Shown here: piece by piece, positions 54,164-64,000 of the stretch
Position numbering within the stretch: the stretch's first letter is position 1
Layout: each line of letters begins with the position of its first letter
From: Cercophora sp. LCS_1
Taxonomy: Eukaryota; Ascomycota; Sordariomycetes; Sordariales; Lasiosphaeriaceae
NCBI GenBank assembly: GCA_036250225.1
Contig: JAPZLL010000011.1
Span: 186,001-250,000, forward strand
Reading direction: 5' to 3'
DNA: 64,000 nt
Position numbers and translations under genes: made by a program
Notes under the pieces: generated by a model
Seen by the model: the letters and a program-made list of their open reading frames with translations, nothing else
The model's database searches: none
What the model was told of the DNA's origin: nothing

Positions 54164-57130
54164 CTACGCCTGTGTCCCTGTCCCAAGAACCTTGGCCACA
54201 CTTCCCCTCTTGCCAAACTCAGCATAATACCGACTGACTGCCTCTCCTCCCAAAGCCTCCTTGCCAGCACCCTCTACGATCTCGTGCAACACTGGCCAAA
54301 CCGCCCAATCTGCCGGTGAAACCTGTGCTCCGCAAACAAATTCCCCCTCCTTCAACCACGCCTCCCACGCCTCCATCTCCTTCTTGAGCCCCCCGCCTCC
54401 ATCTCTCCTCCAAAGCGCCAGCAGATCCAGGGCCCTTTGCAACCTGACCATTCGCTTGGCTACCTCGCCCGCAAGAAGCTGGTCATACCTCCTTCCACTC
54501 CCGTACACGGCGTCGAGATATCTCAACACAGTTTCGTGCCCATCGACCGTCGTTCGTCCGGGATCGTTATCCTCAAACCTAACCTCGCCCTCCACACTCC
54601 CCTTTGCACATGAGATCCCCAGCTCTGCGAGCGCCAAGGCGACTCGTCGGTTGGCAACGACGTCTCCGGTCCCGGCGCAGAAGCGCTTTGGCGTGCCCAT
54701 GTGCAGAACATCGAAGCCCTCGCCGTATTTCTCGTCCCAGTCGAATTCACTGGCATGATTCTCGTAGCCAAAGGCCTGCAGCAGGCGCACCGCCTCGGGC
54801 GTCTGTCCGTTGATCACCTCGCGGGCAGACTCCCTGGTTTTCGACGTGGCGCCTTGGCCCCAGATGAGGGACTGAGAGGCGTTGATGAATGTGCCAATCT
54901 GGCGGAACGTGAGAGAGATGCGAGCACCCGAGTAAGCCAGTTCGGCGGGCGTCTTCTCGCGCGCCGAGCGCTTATCCTGACGGATGGCGTGGAGCCAACG
55001 CATGTTGGTTTGAAGGCCCATTTTGCACAGCGAGTTGTGGGGGAGAGCAGCGCGCTGGATTTGGCGCTTGGTGTCGTTTTCGGCGCCCAGCGACAGCGCC
55101 TTGTCCTTGTCCTTTTCCTTGTCTTTCGGGGGTCGTTTGGTGCGAAAAGTCATCGTGCGTTCGGCGCCGAGACTGACGTTGGCGATGTAGCTGCCGCGGA
55201 CAACGTCGATAGTTTTGTCACTGTGTTCACTGATGTAGTCGTTACCGGTGCGGTAGTGTTGAATGAGCACGTGGTTCAGGGGGTGGCCAAGGTGGGCTTC
55301 GATTTCCGACTTGATGGCCAACACGGTGGGCGAGAAGGGAAGAAGAGGAGGAGACTCGTCAGAGGGATGGCGATAGACGGGCATATTGCCCTCGTCGTCG
55401 ACGGCTCCCTGGACCGCGATGCGACGGGGCACCTCGCCGCCGAGGTGGGACATGCTGGCCCAGCCGACTTCCTCCAGCAGACGCTCAAAGGCCGTGTCTG
55501 CTAGATCGGCGGGGAGCAAGTTGGTGATGATGGTGGTGTCGCCCTCGCAGAGGGGCTCTGACACGGTGGGAGTAGTAGCCTTGGAGCTGTCCGCCATTGT
55601 TGCTGACACTTCTTCCTCTTTCTCTGTCTTTGCTTGTTCCTCGGGAGCAGCTTCGGCGGGCCTTTTATCTCTAGAGGGACTCGCCGTGCTAGGTTTACTG
55701 CTAGAAGTCAATCCCGACGAGACTGAAGCCGATTGATCGACACCGTCCTCCACTGCGGGTCTTGTCCGTTGACGCGCCTTTACCCTGACCCTGGTGTGCT
55801 CCTGTTGCGGGTTTGCAATCGCACCGCCGGATTGGCGTCTCGTGGGTGGGAGGGGCGCTGGCGAGTCGTCGTCAGATTGATTGGCCTCTTGGGCAGCCTG
55901 CAGCCGAAGGCGTGCAGCCTCAAGACGTTTGGCACGTCTGTCGCGCGCTGATGACTCACCCGTGTCAGGCAGATGCGACCGCTCCTCTGCCTGTGTTTGT
56001 GCTTCCAAGGGCGCCGCACCCTTCGATTTGCTTCGGGTGGCTACCACGGGCTGAACCGGTGCCCGAGGGCTCTGCGGCTGTGTCGCATTAGGCTCCGGGG
56101 GCTCAGCGGGCTGAGGCCCGGCCGGTGCGGGCGGTGCGGGCTCGGGTGCGGCTGCAGCATCATCTCCCCCGCGACTTAGTGTCATCTTCGAGATGGTCGG
56201 AGAGAGACCTGTGGATGAGTTCTGCGCGCCCGGAGAACATACGGGTGATTCTTTTCTTTCTTTCGTCCTGACTTGCGTCCCATCATGTTGAGCCACCTCC
56301 TTTCCGCCTGCCACTGCCACTGGCGTCTTGCTTGCGACCTCTGGCTGCTTCCCCTTTTCACTCGATCCCTTCTTGTCTGGCTGTAATGTGGAGATGAGAT
56401 CCTCTGCACTGATGAGTTCGCTGCCCGTCAGCTCGGTAAGCTTCTTGGTTGCGTTGATGTGTCGTAGCTCGCTTCGGAAGCCGCAACAGTCGTCGACAAG
56501 TGTCATCTCGTACCCGTGCTTCCCTGCGTCGACCGCCGTCGCAAATATGCTCACGTTGCTAAGCGCGCCGCATATGTACATCTCTGTCACAAAGCGGAGC
56601 CTGAGCAGTTGTACCAGTTGTTGCTGCCCCGGGGCAAAGGCACTGTAATGCGTCTTGGTGAGAACGATATCCCGTCCTTTTACGATTGCCGCCTGAACTT
56701 CAGGGGCAAACTCGGCTCCGGGGCTGTCTTTCTGGACGCACGGTGTTTTGCCACTTCCGGTGGGAACGCTGAGAAAAGCCTCCTCGTCAATCTCAAGCAA
56801 AGACTCGTCGTGTGCTCTGGACGCAGGGCGCCGCCCTCTTGCTGGTGGCCTGCGAGTGTGCACTGTGTCGCTGACAAGGATCTGATCTCCCTCGGGAGTC
56901 AAGGGCCGATGTTTCTCAAATTCCGAACGGATCCAGATGACATCGCCGGCGTTGGACTCGCGGAAGACCTTGGCAAGCTCGATGATGCGAGACACAAACC
57001 CCTCAGGGATTTCGGTGTACAGAGCCCCATCGGGGGAGACAAAGTCGTTTTGGAGATCCACGATGAGGAGCGCTTTCCGCGTCGCCACTGTAGGCAGTGC
57101 TGCCGGGTTGATGGGAAACCGAGTGGTCAT
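54164..57130 (-). CDS. Isochorismatase-like / AlkB-like dioxygenase / GST-like fusion protein (988 aa)
   Basis: A single uninterrupted exon from the ATG at 57130. Residues 15-260 form an isochorismatase-like (cysteine hydrolase) fold, with Asp25 in LLIVDLQNDF and Lys159 in LTKTHYSAF. The position of the usual nucleophilic Cys in ICGALSNVSIFAT is Ser194. Residues 290-510 are disordered and rich in Pro, Ala and Gln. The next part is an AlkB-type 2-oxoglutarate/Fe(II) dioxygenase: HYRTGNDYISEHSDKTIDVV carries the His-x-Asp iron ligands, RWLHAI the distal His, and RISLTFRQIG the 2-oxoglutarate-binding Arg. AlkB enzymes remove alkyl groups from nucleic acids. The last 200 residues resemble a glutathione-transferase fold (ALALAELGISCAKGSVEGEV and WLKEGEFVCGAQVSPADWAV). 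The ORF extends 26 codons upstream but only with a TTG. Confidence 0.88.
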   Translation of the reverse strand: MTTRFPINPAALPTVATRKALLIVDLQNDFVSPDGALYTEIPEGFVSRIIELAKVFRESNAGDVIWIRSEFEKHRPLTPEGDQILVSDTVHTRRPPARGRRPASRAHDESLLEIDEEAFLSVPTGSGKTPCVQKDSPGAEFAPEVQAAIVKGRDIVLTKTHYSAFAPGQQQLVQLLRLRFVTEMYICGALSNVSIFATAVDAGKHGYEMTLVDDCCGFRSELRHINATKKLTELTGSELISAEDLISTLQPDKKGSSEKGKQPEVASKTPVAVAGGKEVAQHDGTQVRTKERKESPVCSPGAQNSSTGLSPTISKMTLSRGGDDAAAAPEPAPPAPAGPQPAEPPEPNATQPQSPRAPVQPVVATRSKSKGAAPLEAQTQAEERSHLPDTGESSARDRRAKRLEAARLRLQAAQEANQSDDDSPAPLPPTRRQSGGAIANPQQEHTRVRVKARQRTRPAVEDGVDQSASVSSGLTSSSKPSTASPSRDKRPAEAAPEEQAKTEKEEEVSATMADSSKATTPTVSEPLCEGDTTIITNLLPADLADTAFERLLEEVGWASMSHLGGEVPRRIAVQGAVDDEGNMPVYRHPSDESPPLLPFSPTVLAIKSEIEAHLGHPLNHVLIQHYRTGNDYISEHSDKTIDVVRGSYIANVSLGAERTMTFRTKRPPKDKEKDKDKALSLGAENDTKRQIQRAALPHNSLCKMGLQTNMRWLHAIRQDKRSAREKTPAELAYSGARISLTFRQIGTFINASQSLIWGQGATSKTRESAREVINGQTPEAVRLLQAFGYENHASEFDWDEKYGEGFDVLHMGTPKRFCAGTGDVVANRRVALALAELGISCAKGSVEGEVRFEDNDPGRTTVDGHETVLRYLDAVYGSGRRYDQLLAGEVAKRMVRLQRALDLLALWRRDGGGGLKKEMEAWEAWLKEGEFVCGAQVSPADWAVWPVLHEIVEGAGKEALGGEAVSRYYAEFGKRGSVAKVLGTGTQA

Positions 57131-60100
57131 GGTGAGTTGAGTGCCGAAGCCGCGGCACACGGACTGGCGAAGGTGGTTGAAAGAGTTGGGTCTGGAGGGA
57201 ATCAGCAACCTGATGTTGGGCTCTGTTCAAGCTTGGCCGGTCCCAGATAACTCTCTCCGCCACAGCAGCTGGTTGCGGACGTACTTGAAGTAGCAGGACG
57301 TAGGAATACGACACTCAGCGAGACATCTTCCTGGGATAAACCTTGCTGACATATAACGGCGGGGAGCTAGACGGTCAAGGGTAGGGGCTTGCTAAGGGGT
57401 GGACACTCTTGACCCACGCAGCCGTAGCCATGGACAAGAGAAGATGAAGCCCGGTAGACTGAGTGAGAAACCGGGCCGTTTTACTCTACCGTGCAGGCGT
57501 CGTTGGTTGCAGTGGCATACTATCGACAGGGAACACAAGACGTCAGGCGGAGAGATCGGCAGTGTTTTTGAGAAGACGGCTTGGGGAGCATCGGGATTCC
57601 CACATCGGGCAGTGGACACTTGATGGGCGTCGAGGAGGAAGAGCCGGTGATTGGCCGCCGTGCCCCTTTTGGAGCGATCTGAGGCTCGACGTTGGGTGCA
57701 AATTAGCCCGCCTTCTTGTGGACTGGTCGAGCTGGGGGGTGGCCGATGCAGGGCTGGGTGGGCTGGCGCAGATCTCGACTCTGGCCGCCAGGGCGCTGAG
57801 CGCGGGGTTTCACTGATATGTATTGTAGAATCCCGGGCGTCGACGGCCACAGACAGCGCCGTGATAGGCCGACAGGGCTGCGTGTAAGCCGAGCGTGGGA
57901 GGGCAGCAGAGCGGCCGGTCAGACGACAACAGAGCAAGGCCCGACGTCGTCAGAGCCACAGGCAGAAGAGAAGTAGGATGCGACACATCGGGAGGGTGGA
58001 TGGACGCTCTGGATGGATGGTGGGGTAGAAAACTCGTTCGCGGACTCGCCATGGATGCCAAGGCGCTGCCACACAACCGGCCCTGCCCTTGCTCCCTGGC
58101 GCCGCCTGGCCCCAATCTTTGATGCTGCTTGCCCGCCGCCATTCTCACTGCAGGCTGGCTGCTGCCGCCAGACGATGCACCGGTGTGAGATGGCCTGACG
58201 GTTCAGATTCTTGTCAACGCTCGTGCATGTCTCAGCAGCAACGACCAGACACAGGAGAAAGCCACGACGCTGTCGTCTTCGAGGCTGGCAGTCGCGCTGT
58301 CTCGCAGCACATCATCCCGCTGCGTTGAAAACGCCGTGTACCTAAAATTGACGCATGGTGACTGACGCGCGGGAGCCGCTAAGGAGGGAGGCAAATTGTT
58401 CAGACGACCCCGACATCCAGGGCGCTCGGTGTCTTCAATGAGACATCTGGAACCGCTCGAGTCTTCGGAAGGATCGGACGGCGATCAGCCGACGCCTGCG
58501 TGTCTTCCAGAAAACGGCAAGGAATAACCATTTTCATGCCCAAGTCGTTACCTCGTCACGGACGGCCGAGAGCGCGGAAACCAGTGCAGGCCGTTGGGCT
58601 TCGATCTTGGACGTCGAACGAAGCAATCTTGGTCTGCCATCTTAGCATCGTTTTTGTGTGGGTTTTCATTTGCGCCTGTCACGCGGCAGCCCCGGGCCAG
58701 TCCCGCGGACCCGCAAGCCACGAGTTTTTCCCTGACGATTTGATATAGGCGGCCTAGCACTTGCCCTAGGGGTGCCGCTGGGGAGCGGGGTGGCTGGACG
58801 TCGAACCCACTGAGCCAGCCACTCACGCCGCGCCGGAGCCAGCTCCATCAAGAGCACGCGAGGGGGTTTGATGCTGCCCCACAAGTTCGACGCGCGGACA
58901 CCACAATCTCTCAGCTGAACCGAAGTTGACACGCTCTCATTTGTGACGGCCATCGAGGAGAACCGAGCTTGAGGTCGCATTCGCACGAGGAAATCTCTCA
59001 CCGGTCTTCAACTTCAAACGCATCATGTGGACTTGGTGGACAGTGCGCGGCACTAAGGTCAACCAGGGATGGCCGAGCCGTTGTGTTTCTCCCTCGTCCG
59101 GTTTCCAACCTCTTCATCCGTCACGGGGATGTATCTGTGGATACGAATCTCCTCGGAGCGCGCCATTGAGCGCCCGTCCCGCTCGATGTAACTGGCCACG
59201 CGGGCAGATGGAGACATGCTCGGAGTTTGTTCCGTTTGCTGTCTTGGCTCTCCACGATTCTCTCGTCTACCACAATAGTGACAGGTTGCTCCAAGTTCAG
59301 GGGCAAAACATAAGCCTAAAATGACTGTTCGGGGCTCAAGAAGGAGGTACTCAGCTGTCCCAGTTGGGCTGTCACGACTCGGGTACATCTTAAACCGTCG
59401 GACTCCGACTCCACCATCCAACCAAGCTTGTCAATATTTCACTGACCAAACAGACGAATCACATTCCCAGTTTGATGGTGTTGGCACCCTCCGTTTCTGC
59501 TTTCCGATCATGTACTCTTCTTGGCCCCCAACTATACTCTCAAAGTTAATATCTCGCTTCGCAGAATGCATATCGAAACATGACATGCCACTAGAAAATG
59601 TGATATACCCCCTTGCCCTAACATATAGCAGCCGTCACGCTACATTCGGACGTTCCACGGCTCAAACACACCGCAAGCACGGGAGTTCTGCACCACCATC
59701 TCGACACCGTCCGCCCACTGACGAGGCCGGACAGACGAGGTGGCTTGCGCCGCGCCGACCCGAGCCTGTGCTGTAGCATCGAATCGAGTCGAGTCCGCAA
59801 AATGGAACACTGCATTCGAGACCTTGCCATGTCACCCTACGCTGTCTCTGTCTCCCGGACGAAATACTTGCCCGTTCCAGGTTTCCCGCGTTGCACGAAT
59901 AACGTCTGCATCCTCGGCTGTTGTGATACGCTCGGAGCTGCGTGTTGCCGGCTGGCTCTTAGATTGCGAGGAGGGTAAGAACCGGACAACTGTGATCCGA
60001 ATGCCATATCGCAGAGGTGCTCTTCAACGCCCATCCTTCTGCCGCCCCTTGTTCAGTTCTTACCAGGATTTATGACGTCACAAAATGTTCTAGACCTCAT

Positions 60101-60272
60101 AGACTAAGGTACAAGTAATGTACTGTTCGAAATAGATCGATGGGATAAGATATGCCTGTTTTTGGACCAACAAACTCCGATGTTTCCAATAAGCCAAGAC
60201 CCGATTGCCAACTGACCGGCATCACCGCGGCCGCCATCCGCCATCACCGGCAGGAACCGCCCCCGTAAGCAC
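57131..60272. other. 3.1-kb gene-poor gap
   Basis: Overlapping open frames up to about 180 residues occur on both strands, favoured by high G+C, but none has a domain, a splice partner or a steady codon bias. No RNA gene or transposon was recognised. The promoter of the fusion gene lies at its left edge. Confidence 0.4.
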
Positions 60273-61805
60273 TCAAACACGCCCGCCGAGCGGCCCGGCC
60301 TCCCTTGTCACTCTCTCCATCGCCTCGGCGAGCAACCTGGAGGCGGATATTTGCTCCCCGGGTGTTGCGCTCACCTCCGGCGCCGACGCCGACGCCGCCG
60401 CAGCAGCAGCAGCAGCAGCAGGCGGCGGGGCAATATCGCCCGGTAACCGCATCATCCGCCCAAAACCCAACATGTGCTCAATCTCGTCCCTCAAGTCCTC
60501 AAACGAGAACCTCCCATTAAGAGGTCCCTGGCACACCGTCCCCAACTCGCCCAGCCACTTCTTGGTGCCCGCCCACTCGGGATTGTCCCCAATCATAGCC
60601 CGGACCCGTTCCAGCAGCTTGCCATACGCCCTCACATCAAATTTTTCCACCTGGCCACCGCCCTTATTCCCGTACATGGTCGCCGCCCCGAAATCCCCCA
60701 GTACCGCGTGCTCCATCTCCTTACTGACCAGCACATTGTCCGCCGTCACGGCGCCATGCAGAATCCCGTCCTTGTGAAGCGCCGCCAGACCACCGGCAAT
60801 ACACATGAGGATCTTCATCGCACAGTCCCCGCTCATCTCTTCGTTAAAATCCACCAGCCGGACATATGAATCCGTGTCGAGGTAGCCTATAACGATACCA
60901 CCTTGATACAAGCCCGGCGCGTCGAGCGGCGCGTCGTCAAAGATGTCTTCCTCTGGGTGCCCTGTGATCTTGCCGAGGCCGACGATCAGACCCTCGTGCG
61001 GCGGGGCGCGGTTGTAGAGCGTCATTTCGTTGGCCGCGGTGCCTGTGCCTGTCAGGTGGGCGTGGAAGAGCTTGATGACGACGTCTTCGTCAAAGTGCGG
61101 GTTGTGTGACCACTTTGCGTGCGCAACGGTGCTGTCGAAGTCGGAGTAGAGTGTTCTGACGATAGTGAGGGCCGACCAGGGGATGCGGCGGATGGGCGCC
61201 CTGGTGGCCGGCGGGGTGATGCAGACGGGGTTGTCTGAGAAGGAGAGGTATGACAGCTCGCTGAGGTTGAAGAGGGAGCTTGGGAGCGTGGTCAGCCGGT
61301 TGGAGGACAGCCGGAGCGTGACGAGGTTGGTCAGGTTGGCGATGCTGTCGGGGAGGTCCTCGAGGCGGTTGCCGGTGAGGTTGAGGGCGCGGAGATTTTT
61401 GCACTCTAGTTGGGGATGGATCTCCTTGATGCGGTTCTTGAAGAGGTTGATAGTTAATGCCTGTGCGGGTATGCCGGCTCTGGTGATTTTCTCGATCCAG
61501 TTGCTGCTGAAATCGATATGCTTCAGTGCCGGCAAATTTCGGAGAACCGGTATTCTGCTGAGCCTGGCGTTTGCTATCCTGAAGGTTATGAGATGTGGCA
61601 GCCACTTTTCCGACAATAAAAAGTCGCCCTCCTCGTCCTGAATGGGGACATCAATCATGCCGGTGTTGGACAGGTCGAGGTGCTCAAGTGTGTCTCCAAG
61701 TCTCAAGACCTCCTCCGGGATCGTGTCAAGGCGGCAGCTCAGCTTCAGCTCAGTGAGGCCTTTGCCCCTGTAGCCGCGGTTGTTCAAAACATCGAGGTCG
61801 TGCAT
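60273..61805 (-). CDS. LRR protein with C-terminal pseudokinase domain (510 aa)
   Basis: Single exon. The first in-frame ATG is at 61805 (MHDLDVLNNRGYRGKGLTEL); the frame is open further upstream without a start. Residues 15-215 hold about seven leucine-rich repeats (LEHLDLSNTGMIDVP, LRALNLTGNRLEDLPDSIAN, LVTLRLSSNRLTTLPSSLFN). About 240-460 is a protein-kinase fold, with a lysine in EDVVIKLFHA, GGIVIGYLDTDSYV and AGGLAALHKDGILHGAVTAD. In the last motif the HRD Asp is replaced by Ala352, and the following Lys by Thr. DFG is kept (LGDFGAA, Asp371). The catalytic base is therefore missing and the domain is probably a pseudokinase scaffold. A poly-Ala tract encoded by GCX repeats (60,395-60,425) and an Ala/Ser-rich tail close the protein. 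Confidence 0.85.
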   Translation of the reverse strand: MHDLDVLNNRGYRGKGLTELKLSCRLDTIPEEVLRLGDTLEHLDLSNTGMIDVPIQDEEGDFLLSEKWLPHLITFRIANARLSRIPVLRNLPALKHIDFSSNWIEKITRAGIPAQALTINLFKNRIKEIHPQLECKNLRALNLTGNRLEDLPDSIANLTNLVTLRLSSNRLTTLPSSLFNLSELSYLSFSDNPVCITPPATRAPIRRIPWSALTIVRTLYSDFDSTVAHAKWSHNPHFDEDVVIKLFHAHLTGTGTAANEMTLYNRAPPHEGLIVGLGKITGHPEEDIFDDAPLDAPGLYQGGIVIGYLDTDSYVRLVDFNEEMSGDCAMKILMCIAGGLAALHKDGILHGAVTADNVLVSKEMEHAVLGDFGAATMYGNKGGGQVEKFDVRAYGKLLERVRAMIGDNPEWAGTKKWLGELGTVCQGPLNGRFSFEDLRDEIEHMLGFGRMMRLPGDIAPPPAAAAAAAAASASAPEVSATPGEQISASRLLAEAMERVTREAGPLGGRV

Positions 61806-62640
61806 TATGGCGGTTTGCGATTGGGTTGCTAGCTCGCGCTTTTGTTGTCGTGGTATTGCCCAAATGTTCGCAGACTCCTTACTTAGTCTCCCTGGCGTGC
61901 TGGAAAAGGAGCTGAGAACGAGTTTTTGCTTTTGGACGCTGCTCAAGTTGTGCCAACCTCCCTTCGATGACCAGCCCTAGTTAAACACCATTGGCCAAGA
62001 ATTCCAGAGAATGATTTTCGAGGACTGTGATTGCAAATTTTCTATGCTTCGGGATTCACGATGCGTCAAGACAGCCAGCAGCTTCCACCTTCAAGACAGG
62101 CGAACCAGATATTTGCGTCGGTCCTGACCCACAGTAGGCAGGTAGGTTTGTGAGTTGGGCGCCAAAAACACAGGTTATCCCGTTCTAAGCCCGGCCCAAA
62201 TTTTGATTGACGGACGTCGGGCGCTTTTCACGAGAGAGGACTCCTGAGGAAAAAGCAACTGCCCTCACATTGCGAGGATCTCCGCCAGCTGTCCGGTGAT
62301 TCGGAGGGGCAGCTTTTGAGGCTCTTTGGTTGGAATGTCGAGTTGCTGATCCCTGCCCCATGCGATATGGTCCGAGCGCCGTGCAGCCGACGGTCGGCTG
62401 GTCAGTGCGTTTTGAGAACCTGCTTGCAACCTTGAAGTCTGGTCACGAACAAACCGTCTTTATCAACTGCTGCAGTTTCTTGTCCTTGCAACGTCGCGAA
62501 ACTGCGCAGAGCAACACTCTCAATCTCAATATCGATTTTACGCGCGCTATCTGGCTGCGCAAAACCTGTATTCCCAGTCAGAACCGGCTCACGAACACGA
62601 ATCCGATCGTTGTATCGACTTCCGATTACTCCGCGCCTCA
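61806..62640. other. Intergenic region between divergent genes
   Basis: The 835 bases separate the LRR-pseudokinase gene and TAF8. The frames seen here have no domain. It should hold both promoters. Confidence 0.45.
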
Positions 62641-63793
62641 ATGTCTCCAGCGCGCGTCGACGACTCCGTCATGATGTTTTCTGACTCGAGAAAGCGTTCT
62701 GCGGAGGCGGAAGCCGATGGGAAGGTACATAAGAAGCAGCGCGTTCTGTCGGCAAACGAGCTCGACGCTAGAGTAGACCGATTTGATTTCGACTCCGATG
62801 ACGATGATTTCGACGAACTGGAGTCGAGCCTGGTCACTGCTGAGGAACTTGCGAGAGCTGGCATGCGACGCGGCATCGCGCTCACGCTGAGCAAGGTCGG
62901 ATTCGAGGGCGCGTCGCCAGACGCGATGGAGAGCTTCATTGCCATGGCAGAGACGTGTAGGGTCACAAACCGGACCTTCTCCAGATCCTTCTAACCCAGC
63001 GGCAGATCTCGCTTCGATGGTTCAAGATGTCAAATCCCTCACGAATGCTGCACGCCGAACGCACCCGATCCCCACCGACTTTGAGCACGTTCTGAAGCGA
63101 TACAATCTCACCACCGGCCTTCTCGATCCCCACCGGAAGCCGCCCATTCCCCGCTCTAAGAGGATCCCTACATACGAGCCACTCGAAATGGACGACGAGA
63201 TTTCGTTGGATCTTCCAGTTCTTGGCGATGAGCTCAATGGTGCCCCCGACAAAGAGAGCAAGAGTTACATCCCCAGCTCGTTCCCCGCATTCCCAAGCAC
63301 ACATACTTATAAGTACACACCTGAAACGGTCGAAGCGGTTGCAGTTCTTAAGGAGCTCCCTCCCTCCGAGATAGCTGGATCGCAAAAGCCGAAGACTGTC
63401 GAGTGGCCTCTGGCCCCGCACGAGATCCCCTACGGCGACCCCAAGAAGCTTCGCGAAGCCGCCGCAAAGGAGGCCAGAGCCGGCGAGGAGGCGCTGCGGA
63501 AGTTGATGCGTGCCAGCAAGGTGGCTAGCCAAAAGGAGTCATGGGCATCTGCACAGAGAGAACCGGCCAGGAAGGAACGCTACGACCTTTGGGAGTCCGC
63601 TATGCGCGAGCTCATCGAGGAAGATGTCAAATCCAAGGGCCAGGAGATCGAAGACATGCATGGGGAGAAGGGCCGCGAGGGTATTGCAGATTACAGTATG
63701 ATCGTCAACTCCGAGAAGATACATTACAGACGAGAGACGGCCCGGGCAAGCAACAGGAAAATGCCGATCTCGATAGATCCAAGCAGAGGTTGA
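62641..63793 (+). CDS. TAF8: Transcription initiation factor TFIID subunit 8 (369 aa)
   Basis: Exons are 62641-62956 and 63000-63793; the 43-base intron (GTAGGG..CTAACCCAG) restores the frame and joins AMAET to SADLASMVQDVKSLTNAARR. The N-terminus is a bromo-associated histone-fold domain (AEELARAGMRRGIALTLSKV and ASPDAMESFIAMAE) that pairs with TAF10. The TAF8-specific segment YIPSSFPAFPSTHTYKYTPE follows, with the family's S(F)PxxPSxHTY pattern. A charged helical C-terminus (RKLMRASKVASQKESWASAQ) ends the chain. TAF8 is part of the TFIID core and acts in the nucleus at RNA polymerase II promoters. It starts divergently from the LRR-pseudokinase gene. Confidence 0.93.
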
Positions 63794-64000
63794 AGCCTGG
63801 AAAGAGAAGTGCGTTGGGGTTGGCTTGGGAGCATTGGGCGGTGTTCAACACGGTTTTCAGCATGGCTAAGGCGTTTATTCCAACTTGCTTTCTAGCGTGT
63901 CGTTGATAGGTTTCTGTTTATTTTAGACGCGTTCCCTTTTGTATTCTTATGTATTCATAGACATGACAAGATACCCAGTAGCATATGGAGATTTCTCCAT

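Noticed and set aside
54701..55504. Plus-strand frame of 267 residues
   Set aside because: It lies antisense within the AlkB domain of the fusion gene, whose protein motifs are unmistakable.
57392..58148. Minus-strand frames up to 181 residues after the fusion gene
   Set aside because: Random composition, no domain, and competing frames on the other strand.

Overview
The window is nuclear DNA of a filamentous ascomycete, most likely a Sordariomycete. Nearly every gene carries short GT..AG introns of 43-206 bp. The gene families are typical of Pezizomycotina: HET-domain proteins, NACHT and NB-ARC STAND receptors, DUF6594 proteins, a GH43 enzyme, a tyrosinase and an NCS1 permease. Positions 1-35,000 form an accessory half, and 36,000-64,000 a mostly housekeeping half.

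Accessory half, left to right: a mucin-like one-TM protein running off the left edge (1-1080, -); a HET gene with one internal stop at an invariant Trp (2336-4360, +); an 8-Cys small secreted protein (4658-4972, -); a GH43 enzyme (6159-7190, +); a small basic protein (7411-7770, -); a DUF6594 protein (8330-9388, +); a cytochrome P450 (10062-11624, +); an orphan protein (11776-12483, -); a decayed NACHT-ankyrin gene (12774-15547, +) meeting an intact NB-ARC receptor tail to tail (15575-18170, -); a second DUF6594 gene (18684-19733, -); a coiled-coil, retropepsin-like, CaaX-ended protein (20485-21787, +); two more receptor or regulator relics (21951-23777, -); an ACS-type MFS transporter (24055-25664, -). 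Then come tRNA-Pro (26452-26540, -), U6 snRNA (26855-26953, +) and an array of degenerate repeats with a near-invariant 12-base core (27126-28151). A subtilase with no clear N-terminus (28445-29406, -), a beta-trefoil protein (30304-30825, +), an intact HET gene (31352-33103, -) and a secreted tyrosinase (33842-35145, -) follow. Extra copies of the 12-base core lie in the gaps at 31.0 kb and 33.6-33.75 kb.

Housekeeping half: NCS1 purine/cytosine-type permease (36115-37804, -); a secreted protein of unknown function (39693-40319, +); a small one-TM protein (40513-40932, -); homogentisate 1,2-dioxygenase (41657-43095, -); a small conserved protein (44024-44698, -); ribosomal protein L19 (49212-50133, +); mitochondrial serine hydroxymethyltransferase (51221-53119, +); initiator tRNA-Met (53565-53636, +); an isochorismatase-AlkB-GST fusion (54164-57130, -); an LRR protein with a pseudokinase domain (60273-61805, -); TFIID subunit TAF8 (62641-63793, +).

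Taken together, the left half looks like a reservoir of self/non-self recognition and secreted-interaction genes in several stages of decay. Three stop codons in two of these genes each equal a C-to-T change at CpA, which fits repeat-induced point mutation. The most unusual signal is the repeat array beside U6. Its core reads AAAATTGCAGTG on + and CACTGCAATTTT on -, and several copies are followed by different short inverted repeats, so it may be a set of small structured RNAs or protein-binding sites. All exon borders were inferred by eye from splice consensus and protein-family continuity, not from transcripts.
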